A DNA stretch of 64,000 bases from an uncultured Flavobacteriaceae bacterium (GTDB taxonomy: Bacteria; Bacteroidota; Bacteroidia; Flavobacteriales; Flavobacteriaceae). The DNA lies in contig CANKUU010000019.1 in assembly GCA_947486785.1 (NCBI GenBank), positions 1 to 64,000 on the forward strand, given 5' to 3'. The position numbers and the translations under genes are program-made. Under the pieces are notes generated by a model. It saw only the letters and a program-made list of their open reading frames with translations, had not been told where the DNA came from and did no database searches. Numbering within the stretch: position 1 is the stretch's first letter; the number at the start of each line of letters is the position of its first letter. Below are positions 1-7,706 of this stretch, piece after piece.

Positions 1-603
1 GCCCAGCCAAAGCCCTAGGACTTCCTTCTTACCGTCCCTTCGTAGGCCTACGGCTATGTAAACGGTCTTATTGAGGAACTTGGAGTTCTCCCGTACCTTG
101 AATACGATACCGTCCATCCAAACAATGAGGTAGATAGGTTCCAGCGGCCTGTTCTGCCAAGCTACGATATCACCAGCGATCCTATCGGTTATCCTTGATA
201 TGGTGGATGTGGAAACATCAAAGTTATAGACCTCGCGTATCTGCTCTTCGATATCGGCATTGCTCATGCCCTTGGCATAGAGCGATACGATTACGTTTTC
301 GATACCATCGACCATATTGCCCCGTTTGGGTACTATCATGGGATTGAACGATGCATCACGGTCTCTGGGAACAGTAATCTCTGATTCACCGAAAGAGGTA
401 CGTACCTTCTTCTTCGAGTGACCGTTACGCGTGTTGCTACCTTTAGATTTTTGGTGCTTTTCATAATCAAGATGGCTGTCAAGTTCGCCTTCGAGCATCA
501 TTTCGATACCCCGTTTTTGAATCTGTTTCAAAAAGCTGCTGAGCTCATCACCGGTCTTGAACTGCTTCAGAAAATCATCGTTGAACAATTCTTCTTTCTT
601 CAT
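1..603 (-). CDS. IS256-family transposase, N-terminal 201 residues (partial at window edge)
   Basis: The reading frame is uninterrupted from the ATG at 603 to the window edge, giving MKKEELFNDDFLKQF and onward to VLGLWLG. Typical mutator/IS256 features are visible: a helical N-terminal region, the NTRNGHSKKKV basic segment, the SEITVPRDR strand, the helix-turn-helix-like region around NADIEEQIREVYNF, and WMDGIVFKV near residue 162, whose Asp is the expected first residue of the DDE triad. Full-length members are about 400 residues, so roughly half is missing, including the other two catalytic acidic residues. No stop or frameshift is seen. Whether the copy is active cannot be told from this part. 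Confidence 0.93.
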   Translation of the reverse strand, partial: MKKEELFNDDFLKQFKTGDELSSFLKQIQKRGIEMMLEGELDSHLDYEKHQKSKGSNTRNGHSKKKVRTSFGESEITVPRDRDASFNPMIVPKRGNMVDGIENVIVSLYAKGMSNADIEEQIREVYNFDVSTSTISRITDRIAGDIVAWQNRPLEPIYLIVWMDGIVFKVRENSKFLNKTVYIAVGLRRDGKKEVLGLWLG

Positions 604-679
604 AATGTGTAAATATTTAAAATTAGACAAAAAAATAGCGGGGGCATGCCCCCGCTATTTTTTATTTACACACTTTATG
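601..679. repeat. Extended imperfect inverted repeat enclosing the transposase start codon
   Basis: Bases 601-614 (CATAATGTGTAAAT) are repeated in inverted form at 664-679, with two extra bases in the right copy. Together with the inner palindrome this lets an RNA starting outside the element fold so that the AUG at 603-601 is base-paired. Such hairpins are known in several insertion sequences as a guard against activation by read-through transcription. That role here is an inference. Confidence 0.6.
630..663. terminator. Perfect 17-bp palindrome with T-runs between IS end and transposase start
   Basis: A perfect inverted repeat of 2 x 17 bases is centred between 646 and 647, with a G+C-rich core (GCGGGGG/CCCCCGC). 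Seven U residues follow it in the transposase direction and six in the other, so it should act as an intrinsic terminator both ways. It lies 26 bases upstream of the transposase ATG, inside the element. An outer pair of repeats (601-614 and 664-679, identical apart from a 2-base insertion) extends the fold and includes the start codon. Confidence 0.8.
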
Positions 680-906
680 AGATAGTGCTACTTTTCTATA
701 ATTAGCCTTTCGAGCTAATAATTTAGTGCGTTTAAAAAAGAGCTCTTCTTCCAATTATCGGTCAATGTTCAATTAACACGATAAACCGAAACGCTATTCC
801 ACTTATTTATTAGAATTTACATCAGTTTTATGCAAAAACACAACATTTGAGGTTTTGGTGTTCTTCTTCATCATACTTTAGCCTCAGAATTAAACCCCAA
901 ATCATT

Positions 907-1059
907 ATGAATTACAAATCTAAAAGTTTACTTTATTTTGCAAGTTTGGTCTTAGCTTTAATAACTTATTATCATGTTGAAAGCATTGAAAATAATCAAA
1001 ATCATGAAATGGCCGAAAATATAGAGATAGAATTATCGACGGTTAAAAATATAAATTAA
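907..1059 (+). CDS. Small single-span membrane or exported peptide, 50 aa, hypothetical
   Basis: Starting at the ATG at 907 the frame gives MNYKSKSLLYFASLVL and ends in ELSTVKNIN. The first 23 residues are a basic start followed by a hydrophobic stretch (LLYFASLVLALITYY), so the product is either a one-span membrane peptide or a short exported peptide. The remainder is acidic and polar. No family is recognised. The frame stays open upstream to 847, but that extension (MRFWCSSSSYF) looks unlikely. A good intrinsic terminator begins 31 bases after the stop, which supports a real transcription unit. The gene sits just outside the IS end. Confidence 0.4.
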   Translation: MNYKSKSLLYFASLVLALITYYHVESIENNQNHEMAENIEIELSTVKNIN

Positions 1060-1090
1060 TATAAAATCACATAACAAGAACTAACCTACA

Positions 1091-1126
1091 AAAGAAAGAG
1101 ACCGTCAATTGACGGCCTCTTTCTTT
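1091..1126. terminator. Bidirectional intrinsic terminator
   Basis: AAAGAAAGAGACCGTC and its inverted partner GACGGCCTCTTTCTTT flank the small loop AATT, with one A-C mismatch in the stem. A/T tracts lie on both sides. It separates the plus-strand 50-residue gene from the convergent DUF349 gene that ends at 1148 and can serve both. Confidence 0.85.
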
Positions 1127-1147
1127 ATCATTTTATTTGCAACTATT

Positions 1148-3352
1148 TTATTTTTCTGACTCGTTTTTATTTTCTTCTTCTACAACAGGGTCTTCAGTTT
1201 TGTTTCGATTGTTTTCTAAAATATTTAGCTTTTTCAACTTGATTTTCCAAGTTTCTAAAGATTTTTTATGTTCTTCAACTCGTTTAACGACGTCTCTAAC
1301 AATAGGGTTTTCTTCAGATGTATTAGAAAAAAACAAAAGATTATTTTCTAGCTGACGAATTTCAGATTTGCTTTCTTCTATTTTTTTACGAATAAATGTA
1401 CGCTCGTTAGAAATTGCATATTCATCATCACTTTTAGAAAGTTCTTGAATTTTATTGCCATATTTCAACAATTCAGATTCTTGCCGACTTATTTCTAGTT
1501 TTTTAAAGATGGCATCTAAAATTTTGTTGAACTTTTGGTTAATATGCTTTTTGTTAAAAGGTACTCTACCGATGACTTTCCATTCTGCAATAAAAGTTTT
1601 GATTGCAGCGATGTCTTTTCCTTTATTTCCTGAAAGCTCAAAGGTTTTAAGGCTTTCTAGGCAGGCTTCTTTCTTTTCAAGATTTGCAACCTCTTCCTCA
1701 TTAGCCTTGTTTTTTGTTGCATGAAAGCGGTCAAAATAATGATTACATGCACTTTTAAATTCTTTCCAAATTTTATCAGAATATTTTCGAGGTACATGGC
1801 CAATCTTTTTCCATTCGCTCTGTATACGTTTCATTTCTTGGGTTGTAGCATCCCAATCTTCATTGTCCTTTAAGGATATTGCTAAAGCCAAAAGGCGCTG
1901 TTTTTTGTCAAGATTTTCTTGCTGCTCTTTTTTTAGTTTTTTGTAAAAGGCATTTTTGTTTCTGTTGAATGTTCGTACAGCTTCTTTGAAAGCCGCCCAA
2001 GTTTGCTCATTAACTTTTTGTGGTACTTTGCCTGCCTTAAAAAAAGCCTCTCGTTGGTCTTCAATTTGTTTTATCTGCTGTTGAAGTGTGTTATGATTAT
2101 TAGAAACTTGAGATGATATCTCTTTTATCTTTTCAATAATTTCTTGTTTTCGAATTAAATTTTGCTCGTAAACTTTATCTTGTTCTCGAAAATATTCTTG
2201 TCTTCTTTGATGCAATACTTTAGTTGCTGCGCTAAAAAGATCCCAAATTTGTTCGCGGTGTTCTTTTCCAACAGGCCCAATATCTTCTTTCCAAATTTTG
2301 TGTAATGCTTGTAGCTCTCGAAAGGCCCGATTTAAATCTGGATCAGTAGCTAACGCTTGAGCTCTAACTACAAGTTTTTGCTTTTCCTCTAAATTGTGTT
2401 TAAAATCAAGATCACGAAGCTCACGGTTTAGATGTAAAAAATCATAAAAAATTTCAATATGATGTTGATATGTTTTCCAAACGTTATTATAGTGACTTCT
2501 TGGTATGGGCCCTGCATTTCGCCAACGTTCTTGAACATCTTTGAAATTTTTATAGGTCGTATTTATATCTTCTTCTACATTTACAAGCCCTTTAAGTTCT
2601 TCGATAAGCGCCAAACGAATGGTAAGATTTTCTTTTAAACTCTTCTCTAACCTATTGTAATATGAATTTTTCTTTTCACGATATTCAGCATAAACTTCAT
2701 TAAATTGTTTTTTGATAACCGAGTTGTATCTAAAATCTATTTCATTACCACCATTGGCTATGAATTCTTCCTTTTTATGCTCTAAAAAGTCTTGAAATTT
2801 TAAATCAAACTCATGTTTTATACTATCAACATGTTTTTTAATGGCTTGAACTTTTTCATTTCTTACCAATTTTTGAAATTCACCCGTAAGATTTTCCATT
2901 GACATTGAATGGTAGTCTAATAAGGGTATTTCGTGTCTTTGTTGATTGTCGGTATCCTCTGCATCCTCGGCATTGTTTTGGTCTATTTCTTCAAGAACCT
3001 CGCTGTCTGGATTAGGAACAGTAGAAGTGATTTTTATGTTTTCTTCTTCAGACTTGTCTTTTTGATATTCTTGAGACAGGTTTTTCTCTGCTGTTTCTTT
3101 AACTTGACCTTCTATCTCAAGGTCTTTAATATCTTCATGGGTTTCAGTAGAAGCAGGAGGTTCTGAGTTTACTTGATTATTTGAAAAATCTTCATTAGAA
3201 TTTTCATCTTCTATTCTACTTATAGAAGTATCTATTTCTTTTTTATCATCTTTGATTACATCATCAGTTGTGTTAGCAATTATTTTGATGTTTTTTTCGT
3301 TTTCATTAGAAACTAGATGATTTTCTAATTCGGGTTCTCTTTCCTCTGACAT
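1148..3352 (-). CDS. DUF349 repeat protein with long acidic N-terminus
   Basis: This 734-residue protein has an acidic, low-complexity N-terminal region (about residues 1-140, rich in E, D, N and S). About five helical DUF349 units follow (roughly 255-670), each with the W-x4-G-x-(V/I)-P pattern: ERWRNAGPIPR, WKEDIGPVGKE, FFKAGKVPQK, EWKKIGHVPRK and EWKVIGRVPFN. The C-terminus (about 670-734) is predicted coiled coil and ends in a charged tail. DUF349 proteins are widespread in Bacteroidota with no settled function. No signal peptide is present, so it is probably cytoplasmic. The ATG at 3352 follows a TATCTTTG -7-like element by about 60 bases. Confidence 0.9.
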   Translation of the reverse strand: MSEEREPELENHLVSNENEKNIKIIANTTDDVIKDDKKEIDTSISRIEDENSNEDFSNNQVNSEPPASTETHEDIKDLEIEGQVKETAEKNLSQEYQKDKSEEENIKITSTVPNPDSEVLEEIDQNNAEDAEDTDNQQRHEIPLLDYHSMSMENLTGEFQKLVRNEKVQAIKKHVDSIKHEFDLKFQDFLEHKKEEFIANGGNEIDFRYNSVIKKQFNEVYAEYREKKNSYYNRLEKSLKENLTIRLALIEELKGLVNVEEDINTTYKNFKDVQERWRNAGPIPRSHYNNVWKTYQHHIEIFYDFLHLNRELRDLDFKHNLEEKQKLVVRAQALATDPDLNRAFRELQALHKIWKEDIGPVGKEHREQIWDLFSAATKVLHQRRQEYFREQDKVYEQNLIRKQEIIEKIKEISSQVSNNHNTLQQQIKQIEDQREAFFKAGKVPQKVNEQTWAAFKEAVRTFNRNKNAFYKKLKKEQQENLDKKQRLLALAISLKDNEDWDATTQEMKRIQSEWKKIGHVPRKYSDKIWKEFKSACNHYFDRFHATKNKANEEEVANLEKKEACLESLKTFELSGNKGKDIAAIKTFIAEWKVIGRVPFNKKHINQKFNKILDAIFKKLEISRQESELLKYGNKIQELSKSDDEYAISNERTFIRKKIEESKSEIRQLENNLLFFSNTSEENPIVRDVVKRVEEHKKSLETWKIKLKKLNILENNRNKTEDPVVEEENKNESEK

Positions 3353-3413
3353 GCCTTTTTAATTAATTTCACTGAATATTGTATAGGTAAGATAGTAACA
3401 ACATAGATAACCA

Positions 3414-3421
3414 CAAAGATA
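3414..3421 (-). promoter_or_regulatory. Candidate Bacteroidota -7 element (TATCTTTG) for the DUF349 gene
   Basis: On the minus strand TATCTTTG matches the TAnnTTTG -7 consensus of the Bacteroidota housekeeping sigma factor, 61 bases before the ATG at 3352. No TTG is found at the expected -33 spacing, so this is only half of a promoter. Confidence 0.35.
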
Positions 3422-3514
3422 TTAGTTGGTTTCTTTGAAAAAGTATACCATATATGTGTATTGCAGTATTCTAATAGTTGAAATAAAAAGTCTCTTTACC
3501 TTCAAGAGGTCACG

Positions 3515-4267
3515 TTATTTATTCCATATTTCCCAAGCTTTCTCTGCTTGAAATTCTAACATTTTGTATCCATTAGAAATACTAGCGCCCTTTAATTCGC
3601 CTTCGTGCAAAAATGCGGTCTTTTCAGGATTATAAATTAAATCAAACATCACATGGTTTGAAGTAATAAATTCATATGGTATTGCCGGTTTTTCTTCTAC
3701 GTTGGGGTAAGTTCCTATCGGCGTACAATTGACAATAATGGAGTAGTTTAAAAAAATATCTTCATCTAAATCTTGGTAAGAAAATTCATTTTTAAGGGGA
3801 TTGCGAGATACAAATTTGTAGCTAATATTTAATTCATGCAATACAAAGGCAACTGCTTTTGAAGCACCTCCAGTACCTAGTATTAGAGCTTTTTTATGTT
3901 TTTTTGTTAGTAAAGGAGCTAAAGATTTTTTAAAACCGTATGCATCCGTGTTGTATCCTTTAAGACCTTTCTTTGTGAATTTTATCGTGTTTACAGCTCC
4001 AATTTTTTCAGCCTTTTTGTCCAAAAGATCTAAATAATTTAATATTTTTTCTTTGTAAGGGATGGTTACATTGAGTCCTTTTAAGTCTTCTTTAGCTAAT
4101 ACTTGCTCTTTAAATTCTGAAATTTTTTCCAAATCGAAATTTTCATAAGAATAATTTAAGAGATCTAATGCCTCAAATTTTTTAGTAAAATAATCTTGTG
4201 AAAAAGAATACGAAATGTGCTTACCTATGAGACCGAACTTCTTTTTTTTGCTTTCTTTTTTTTCCAT
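3515..4267 (-). CDS. aroE: Shikimate dehydrogenase (NADP+)
   Basis: AroE reduces 3-dehydroshikimate to shikimate in the chorismate pathway in the cytoplasm. At 250 residues it is slightly short for the family. Visible features are the substrate-binding start FGLIGKHISYSFSQ, the catalytic Lys in NVTIPYKEK, the Asp of YNTDAYGF, a Rossmann glycine motif LGTGGASKAV, and the C-terminal NGYKMLEFQA segment. The only available start (4267) adds a lysine-rich leader, MEKKESKKKK, and overlaps the end of the upstream DUF368 gene by 47 bases, suggesting translational coupling. It is the penultimate gene of the leftward run that ends with the DUF349 gene. Confidence 0.95.
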   Translation of the reverse strand: MEKKESKKKKFGLIGKHISYSFSQDYFTKKFEALDLLNYSYENFDLEKISEFKEQVLAKEDLKGLNVTIPYKEKILNYLDLLDKKAEKIGAVNTIKFTKKGLKGYNTDAYGFKKSLAPLLTKKHKKALILGTGGASKAVAFVLHELNISYKFVSRNPLKNEFSYQDLDEDIFLNYSIIVNCTPIGTYPNVEEKPAIPYEFITSNHVMFDLIYNPEKTAFLHEGELKGASISNGYKMLEFQAEKAWEIWNK

Positions 4268-5258
4268 ACCAATCTAAACCTAATAAAATACCTATTCCTA
4301 AAACAACAAAAAATAAAGCCCACCAATTTTCAGTATCTTCAAATTTTGGCCAGTAACGCTCATAGTTTCTAATAATTTTTTTTTCATTAGAATCAAGTAA
4401 AATCTCACCCAAACTGTTTGTTTTGAAAACTGTCTTTTTCCAGGGCCAAACAACCCCTAAAGAGCCTGTAATAAAACCGATAATAACTGCAGTAGTAGGA
4501 TGCTTAAAATGCTTTAAAACGTAACTTAAAGCATGAGATAAAGAGATAAGACCTAGCGTAGAGCCAGCGGTAAAAACTCCTAATATTGTTAAGGTGTCTA
4601 AACGTTTTTTGTTTTCGGTAAAACTAAAATCTCCTCGAATTACTTCAGCAAAGGTGTCGTATAATGCGTTGACGGAATCTACAAGTAGCAGCACATAGTT
4701 GCCCAATAGAATTAAAATAAATGAGCCTGATAAACCAGGTAAAGTCATACCAGAAACGCTAATAATACCACACAGAAATATGAACAGTAAATTATCATTT
4801 TCTTTGGCAGGACTTAAAAAACTAATAGATATTCCTACTATTAAGCCTACTATGGCAGCGGTTGTAGTTTTTGTATTCCAATGTTTAAAATCTTTAGCTA
4901 TATAATAAATTGAGCCTAAAATCATCCCAAAAAAAGCGGACCATACATACAATTCTTTTTGGGCTAAAAAATAATCTAAAACTTTTGAAACACTGAAATA
5001 ACTAATCAGCATACCAAATAAAAGAAGCGAAAGAAATGGCCCGTTTATGTACCGGTAAAAACTTTTAAACCTACCTCCAGCTAATAGTTTAAATGCTTTA
5101 ACATTAATTTTTTGAAGAGAATAAATGAATTCTTCATAAAATCCACCAACATAGGCCACAATGCCACCAGAAACCCCTGGCACTTTATTTGCAGCCCCCA
5201 TGCAAAGACCTTTAATGACTAAAAAAAATTGATCTAATGACGAGCGGTCTTCTTTCAT
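4221..5258 (-). CDS. DUF368 membrane protein, PopT-type undecaprenyl-phosphate carrier (paralogue 2)
   Basis: This 345-residue polytopic protein has the DUF368 signature twice in pseudo-repeat: KVPGVSGGIVAYVGGFYEEF near the N-terminus and LPGLSGSFILILLGNY near the middle, each between hydrophobic spans. DUF368 proteins (PopT in Staphylococcus aureus, VCA0040 in Vibrio cholerae) return the lipid carrier undecaprenyl phosphate across the inner membrane. That role is transferred here by family. It lies 12 bases downstream of a second DUF368 gene and overlaps aroE. The two copies are clearly divergent in sequence; this one has a charged tail, KKRKQKKEVRSHR. Confidence 0.88.
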   Translation of the reverse strand: MKEDRSSLDQFFLVIKGLCMGAANKVPGVSGGIVAYVGGFYEEFIYSLQKINVKAFKLLAGGRFKSFYRYINGPFLSLLLFGMLISYFSVSKVLDYFLAQKELYVWSAFFGMILGSIYYIAKDFKHWNTKTTTAAIVGLIVGISISFLSPAKENDNLLFIFLCGIISVSGMTLPGLSGSFILILLGNYVLLLVDSVNALYDTFAEVIRGDFSFTENKKRLDTLTILGVFTAGSTLGLISLSHALSYVLKHFKHPTTAVIIGFITGSLGVVWPWKKTVFKTNSLGEILLDSNEKKIIRNYERYWPKFEDTENWWALFFVVLGIGILLGLDWYGKKRKQKKEVRSHR

Positions 5259-5270
5259 GTAGAAGTTTTC

Positions 5271-6185
5271 TTATTCTTTTGAAGCAATTTTTTCGAGCAT
5301 AAAGATAACCGAAAAACCTAATATAGCAGCTCCTATCGCAACGCCTAATTGTGCGTCTCCATCAAATGCAAAGGGTAAAATACTTTTTTCAATAGGTTTT
5401 TTTTCATCACCAAATGTTAAATAACCAATAGTTTCTTTCCATGGCCATATCTTATTTAAAGAACCTGTAATAAAACCCGTAAGAATAACTAGGGTGGTGT
5501 TCTTATGATTGTTGAACATCCACTTTAATAGTTTCGCGAAACTTAATAATCCAACGATGCAACCAAGTGCAACCGTAAAAATAATTTTAAAATCTCGCTC
5601 ATGAACTGCTTCTAAAACCGCTTCGTAAGAACCCAATAATACCAAAATAAAGGCGCCAGATATACCAGGAAGAATCATTGCACATATTGCAATTGCACCT
5701 GAGATAAATAAGTAAGGTAAACTCTCAGAGTTGGCGGAGGGGGGCAGGGTAGTTATAAAATAAGCAAACAAGGCACTTGCTACTAACAAAACTATTGCTA
5801 ATGGTGTCCATTTTTTAATTTGTTTTCCAACAAAAAGTATGCTAGCTAAAACCAATCCGAAAAAGAAAGACCAAATACCGATTGTATGAAACTCAAATAA
5901 CCATTTTATTAGCGAGGAAAGAGACACGATACTAATCAGCATACCAAGTAAAAGAGCAACTAAAAAATTACCGTTTAGGGCGCTCCAGAACGAATTAAAA
6001 CCTTGTTTTTGGAGTATTTTAAGAGTGTTGATGTTTACCTTGTTAATTGAAGAAATAAACTCCTCGTAAATGCCGGTTACAAAGGCAATGGTACCGCCTG
6101 AAACACCTGGCACCAATTCTGCAATGCCCATTGCCATTCCTTTGAGAACAATAATAAAGTATTCTAAAAAATTTCTATTTTCCAT
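5271..6185 (-). CDS. DUF368 membrane protein, PopT-type undecaprenyl-phosphate carrier (paralogue 1)
   Basis: This 304-residue multi-span protein begins MENRNFLEYFIIVLKG. The family motifs are LVPGVSGGTIAFVTGIYEEF in the first third and LPGISGAFILVLLGSY in the middle. The gene is followed after 12 bases by a second DUF368 gene with the same layout, so the pair arose by tandem duplication. The family role is recycling of undecaprenyl phosphate for peptidoglycan and surface polysaccharide synthesis. Whether both copies transport the same lipid, or work as a heterodimer, is not known. It is 30 bases downstream of the TPR gene. Confidence 0.88.
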   Translation of the reverse strand: MENRNFLEYFIIVLKGMAMGIAELVPGVSGGTIAFVTGIYEEFISSINKVNINTLKILQKQGFNSFWSALNGNFLVALLLGMLISIVSLSSLIKWLFEFHTIGIWSFFFGLVLASILFVGKQIKKWTPLAIVLLVASALFAYFITTLPPSANSESLPYLFISGAIAICAMILPGISGAFILVLLGSYEAVLEAVHERDFKIIFTVALGCIVGLLSFAKLLKWMFNNHKNTTLVILTGFITGSLNKIWPWKETIGYLTFGDEKKPIEKSILPFAFDGDAQLGVAIGAAILGFSVIFMLEKIASKE

Positions 6186-6215
6186 ACTATAAAGAAAGTA
6201 AAAGTAGCACTTTTA

Positions 6216-7613
6216 TTATGAAGCTTTCTTGATATTTTTAATGATATTTAAAGTCCAATGTGAAGATGCAAATTGTGGAAACTCTTCTTCGAATAAAAAG
6301 AATTTATTAAAGTTTTTCTTTAGGGCGTTAATAAGAGATATTCTTGCATTTATTTGATCCCCTATTACTAATTGAAGCCCAGCTTTTTTGTACAGTAATT
6401 TTGCGTTATCAGGATAGAACTGTAATCCTTGAAGTAGTATTTGAATAGCAGCGTCGAAATTTTTATTCTGCTTTGCTACATCAGCCCATTTTAGCCAAGT
6501 ATCTAAATCATAATTACCATATTCAACCGCTTCTTTATAGCATAAATTGGCTTGTGAATAATCTTTTAAAGCGCTATTTATTTCACCACACTTTTTCCAA
6601 TATATGGGATTTTTTTCGTCAATATTTAACGCCTTATTTACATAATAAAGGGCTTTGTCAAAGTTACGTAGCTTATAGTAAAAATCTGTAATAGCCAACC
6701 AGCCTTTATCTAAAAGCGGATCTTCATGCACCGTTTGATAATAGTAGAATTTGGCCATGTTATGGTTTTCTATTTTTTCATAACAGTTGGCAATACGAAG
6801 ATAAGCATGAGCAGTAGGGTCTTCTATTTTAATTGTGGTTTCGTAATTTTCAATAGCATCTTCATATTTACCCAATTTCTCTAAAACTTTACCTTTCTCA
6901 AAATAAGCTCCTATAAAAGAATCATCAGAAATTATAGCAAAATCATAAGCGGTTAGTGCCTCTGAAAACATCCTTTTTTTATAGTATTGTTTTCCTAATT
7001 GATGCCATGCAACTTCGCAGTAAGGGTTTACATTTAGGTAATCATTTAAGTAATATATTGCGCCATCGTAATCTTCTAAGAACTCGAAGCAGTAAATTAC
7101 GTTATATAAAGATGAATAATCATTTGGATCAAAAGAAACACATTTTATAAAGTGATCTTTGGCCATTTTAAAATCATCTAAAAATAGATATTCCATTCCT
7201 AATAAAGAGTGTATATCAAAGCTATTGTCAGATAATTCTAATGCCTTATTTAAAAGCGCTATAGCAACCTCATGATTGTCTTGTTTTGAATATATGTTTG
7301 CTCGTTGAACATAGATTTCTTCATTACAGCTATCTAAAAGTTGTAATTTATCTAGTAACAGTTCAGCTTCTTCAAGACTGTTTTCGAAAACTAGCACTTC
7401 AACATCTAATAGTTTAATCGCAATAGAGTCGGGGTGCTGTTGCAACCCAATTTTAATTGCTTTTTTTGCTAAGGCAATCTTGCCGTTGTTAAGATAGTGG
7501 TGTATAATGTCTTCAAAGTCTTCAGCGTCAAAGAAGTAGATATCATCTGTCTTCAGCATCGATTCAAACTTTGCTATGGGCCTGCCGGGTATTTCACTAG
7601 AGTCTAACGCCAT
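6216..7613 (-). CDS. Tetratricopeptide repeat protein
   Basis: This 465-residue protein consists almost entirely of TPR units, with about ten recognisable helical pairs such as NNGKIALAKKAIKIGLQQHP, FDKALYYVNKALNID and YSQANLCYKEAVEYGN. There is no signal peptide or membrane span, so it is likely a cytoplasmic protein-interaction scaffold. An acidic C-terminal piece (FLFEEEFPQFASSHW) is conserved-looking outside the repeats. It lies between the aminotransferase gene (93-base gap) and the DUF368 pair (30-base gap). No specific partner can be named from sequence. Confidence 0.88.
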   Translation of the reverse strand: MALDSSEIPGRPIAKFESMLKTDDIYFFDAEDFEDIIHHYLNNGKIALAKKAIKIGLQQHPDSIAIKLLDVEVLVFENSLEEAELLLDKLQLLDSCNEEIYVQRANIYSKQDNHEVAIALLNKALELSDNSFDIHSLLGMEYLFLDDFKMAKDHFIKCVSFDPNDYSSLYNVIYCFEFLEDYDGAIYYLNDYLNVNPYCEVAWHQLGKQYYKKRMFSEALTAYDFAIISDDSFIGAYFEKGKVLEKLGKYEDAIENYETTIKIEDPTAHAYLRIANCYEKIENHNMAKFYYYQTVHEDPLLDKGWLAITDFYYKLRNFDKALYYVNKALNIDEKNPIYWKKCGEINSALKDYSQANLCYKEAVEYGNYDLDTWLKWADVAKQNKNFDAAIQILLQGLQFYPDNAKLLYKKAGLQLVIGDQINARISLINALKKNFNKFFLFEEEFPQFASSHWTLNIIKNIKKAS

Positions 7614-7706
7614 AGGTTTAGATTATTATTGATGTTTAAAAGTAATTCTTTAGGCTAACTACTGGTTAAATGTAAGCGCTATATTATTAACAAATTAGTT
7701 AACAAA

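Larger units (their letters stand above)
1..692 (-). mobile_element. IS256-family insertion sequence, 5' part (runs off the window edge)
   Basis: The segment holds the N-terminal two-fifths or so of an IS256-type transposase reading leftward, plus one end of the element. It is visibly richer in G+C than the DNA to its right, which fits a mobile origin. Read inward from the right, the sequence from about 692 to 664 (CACTATCTCATAAAGTGTG then TAAAT) looks like an IS256-family terminal inverted repeat. The other end is outside the window, so the exact boundary and any target-site duplication cannot be fixed; the right end is placed only to within about 15 bases. Confidence 0.75.
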
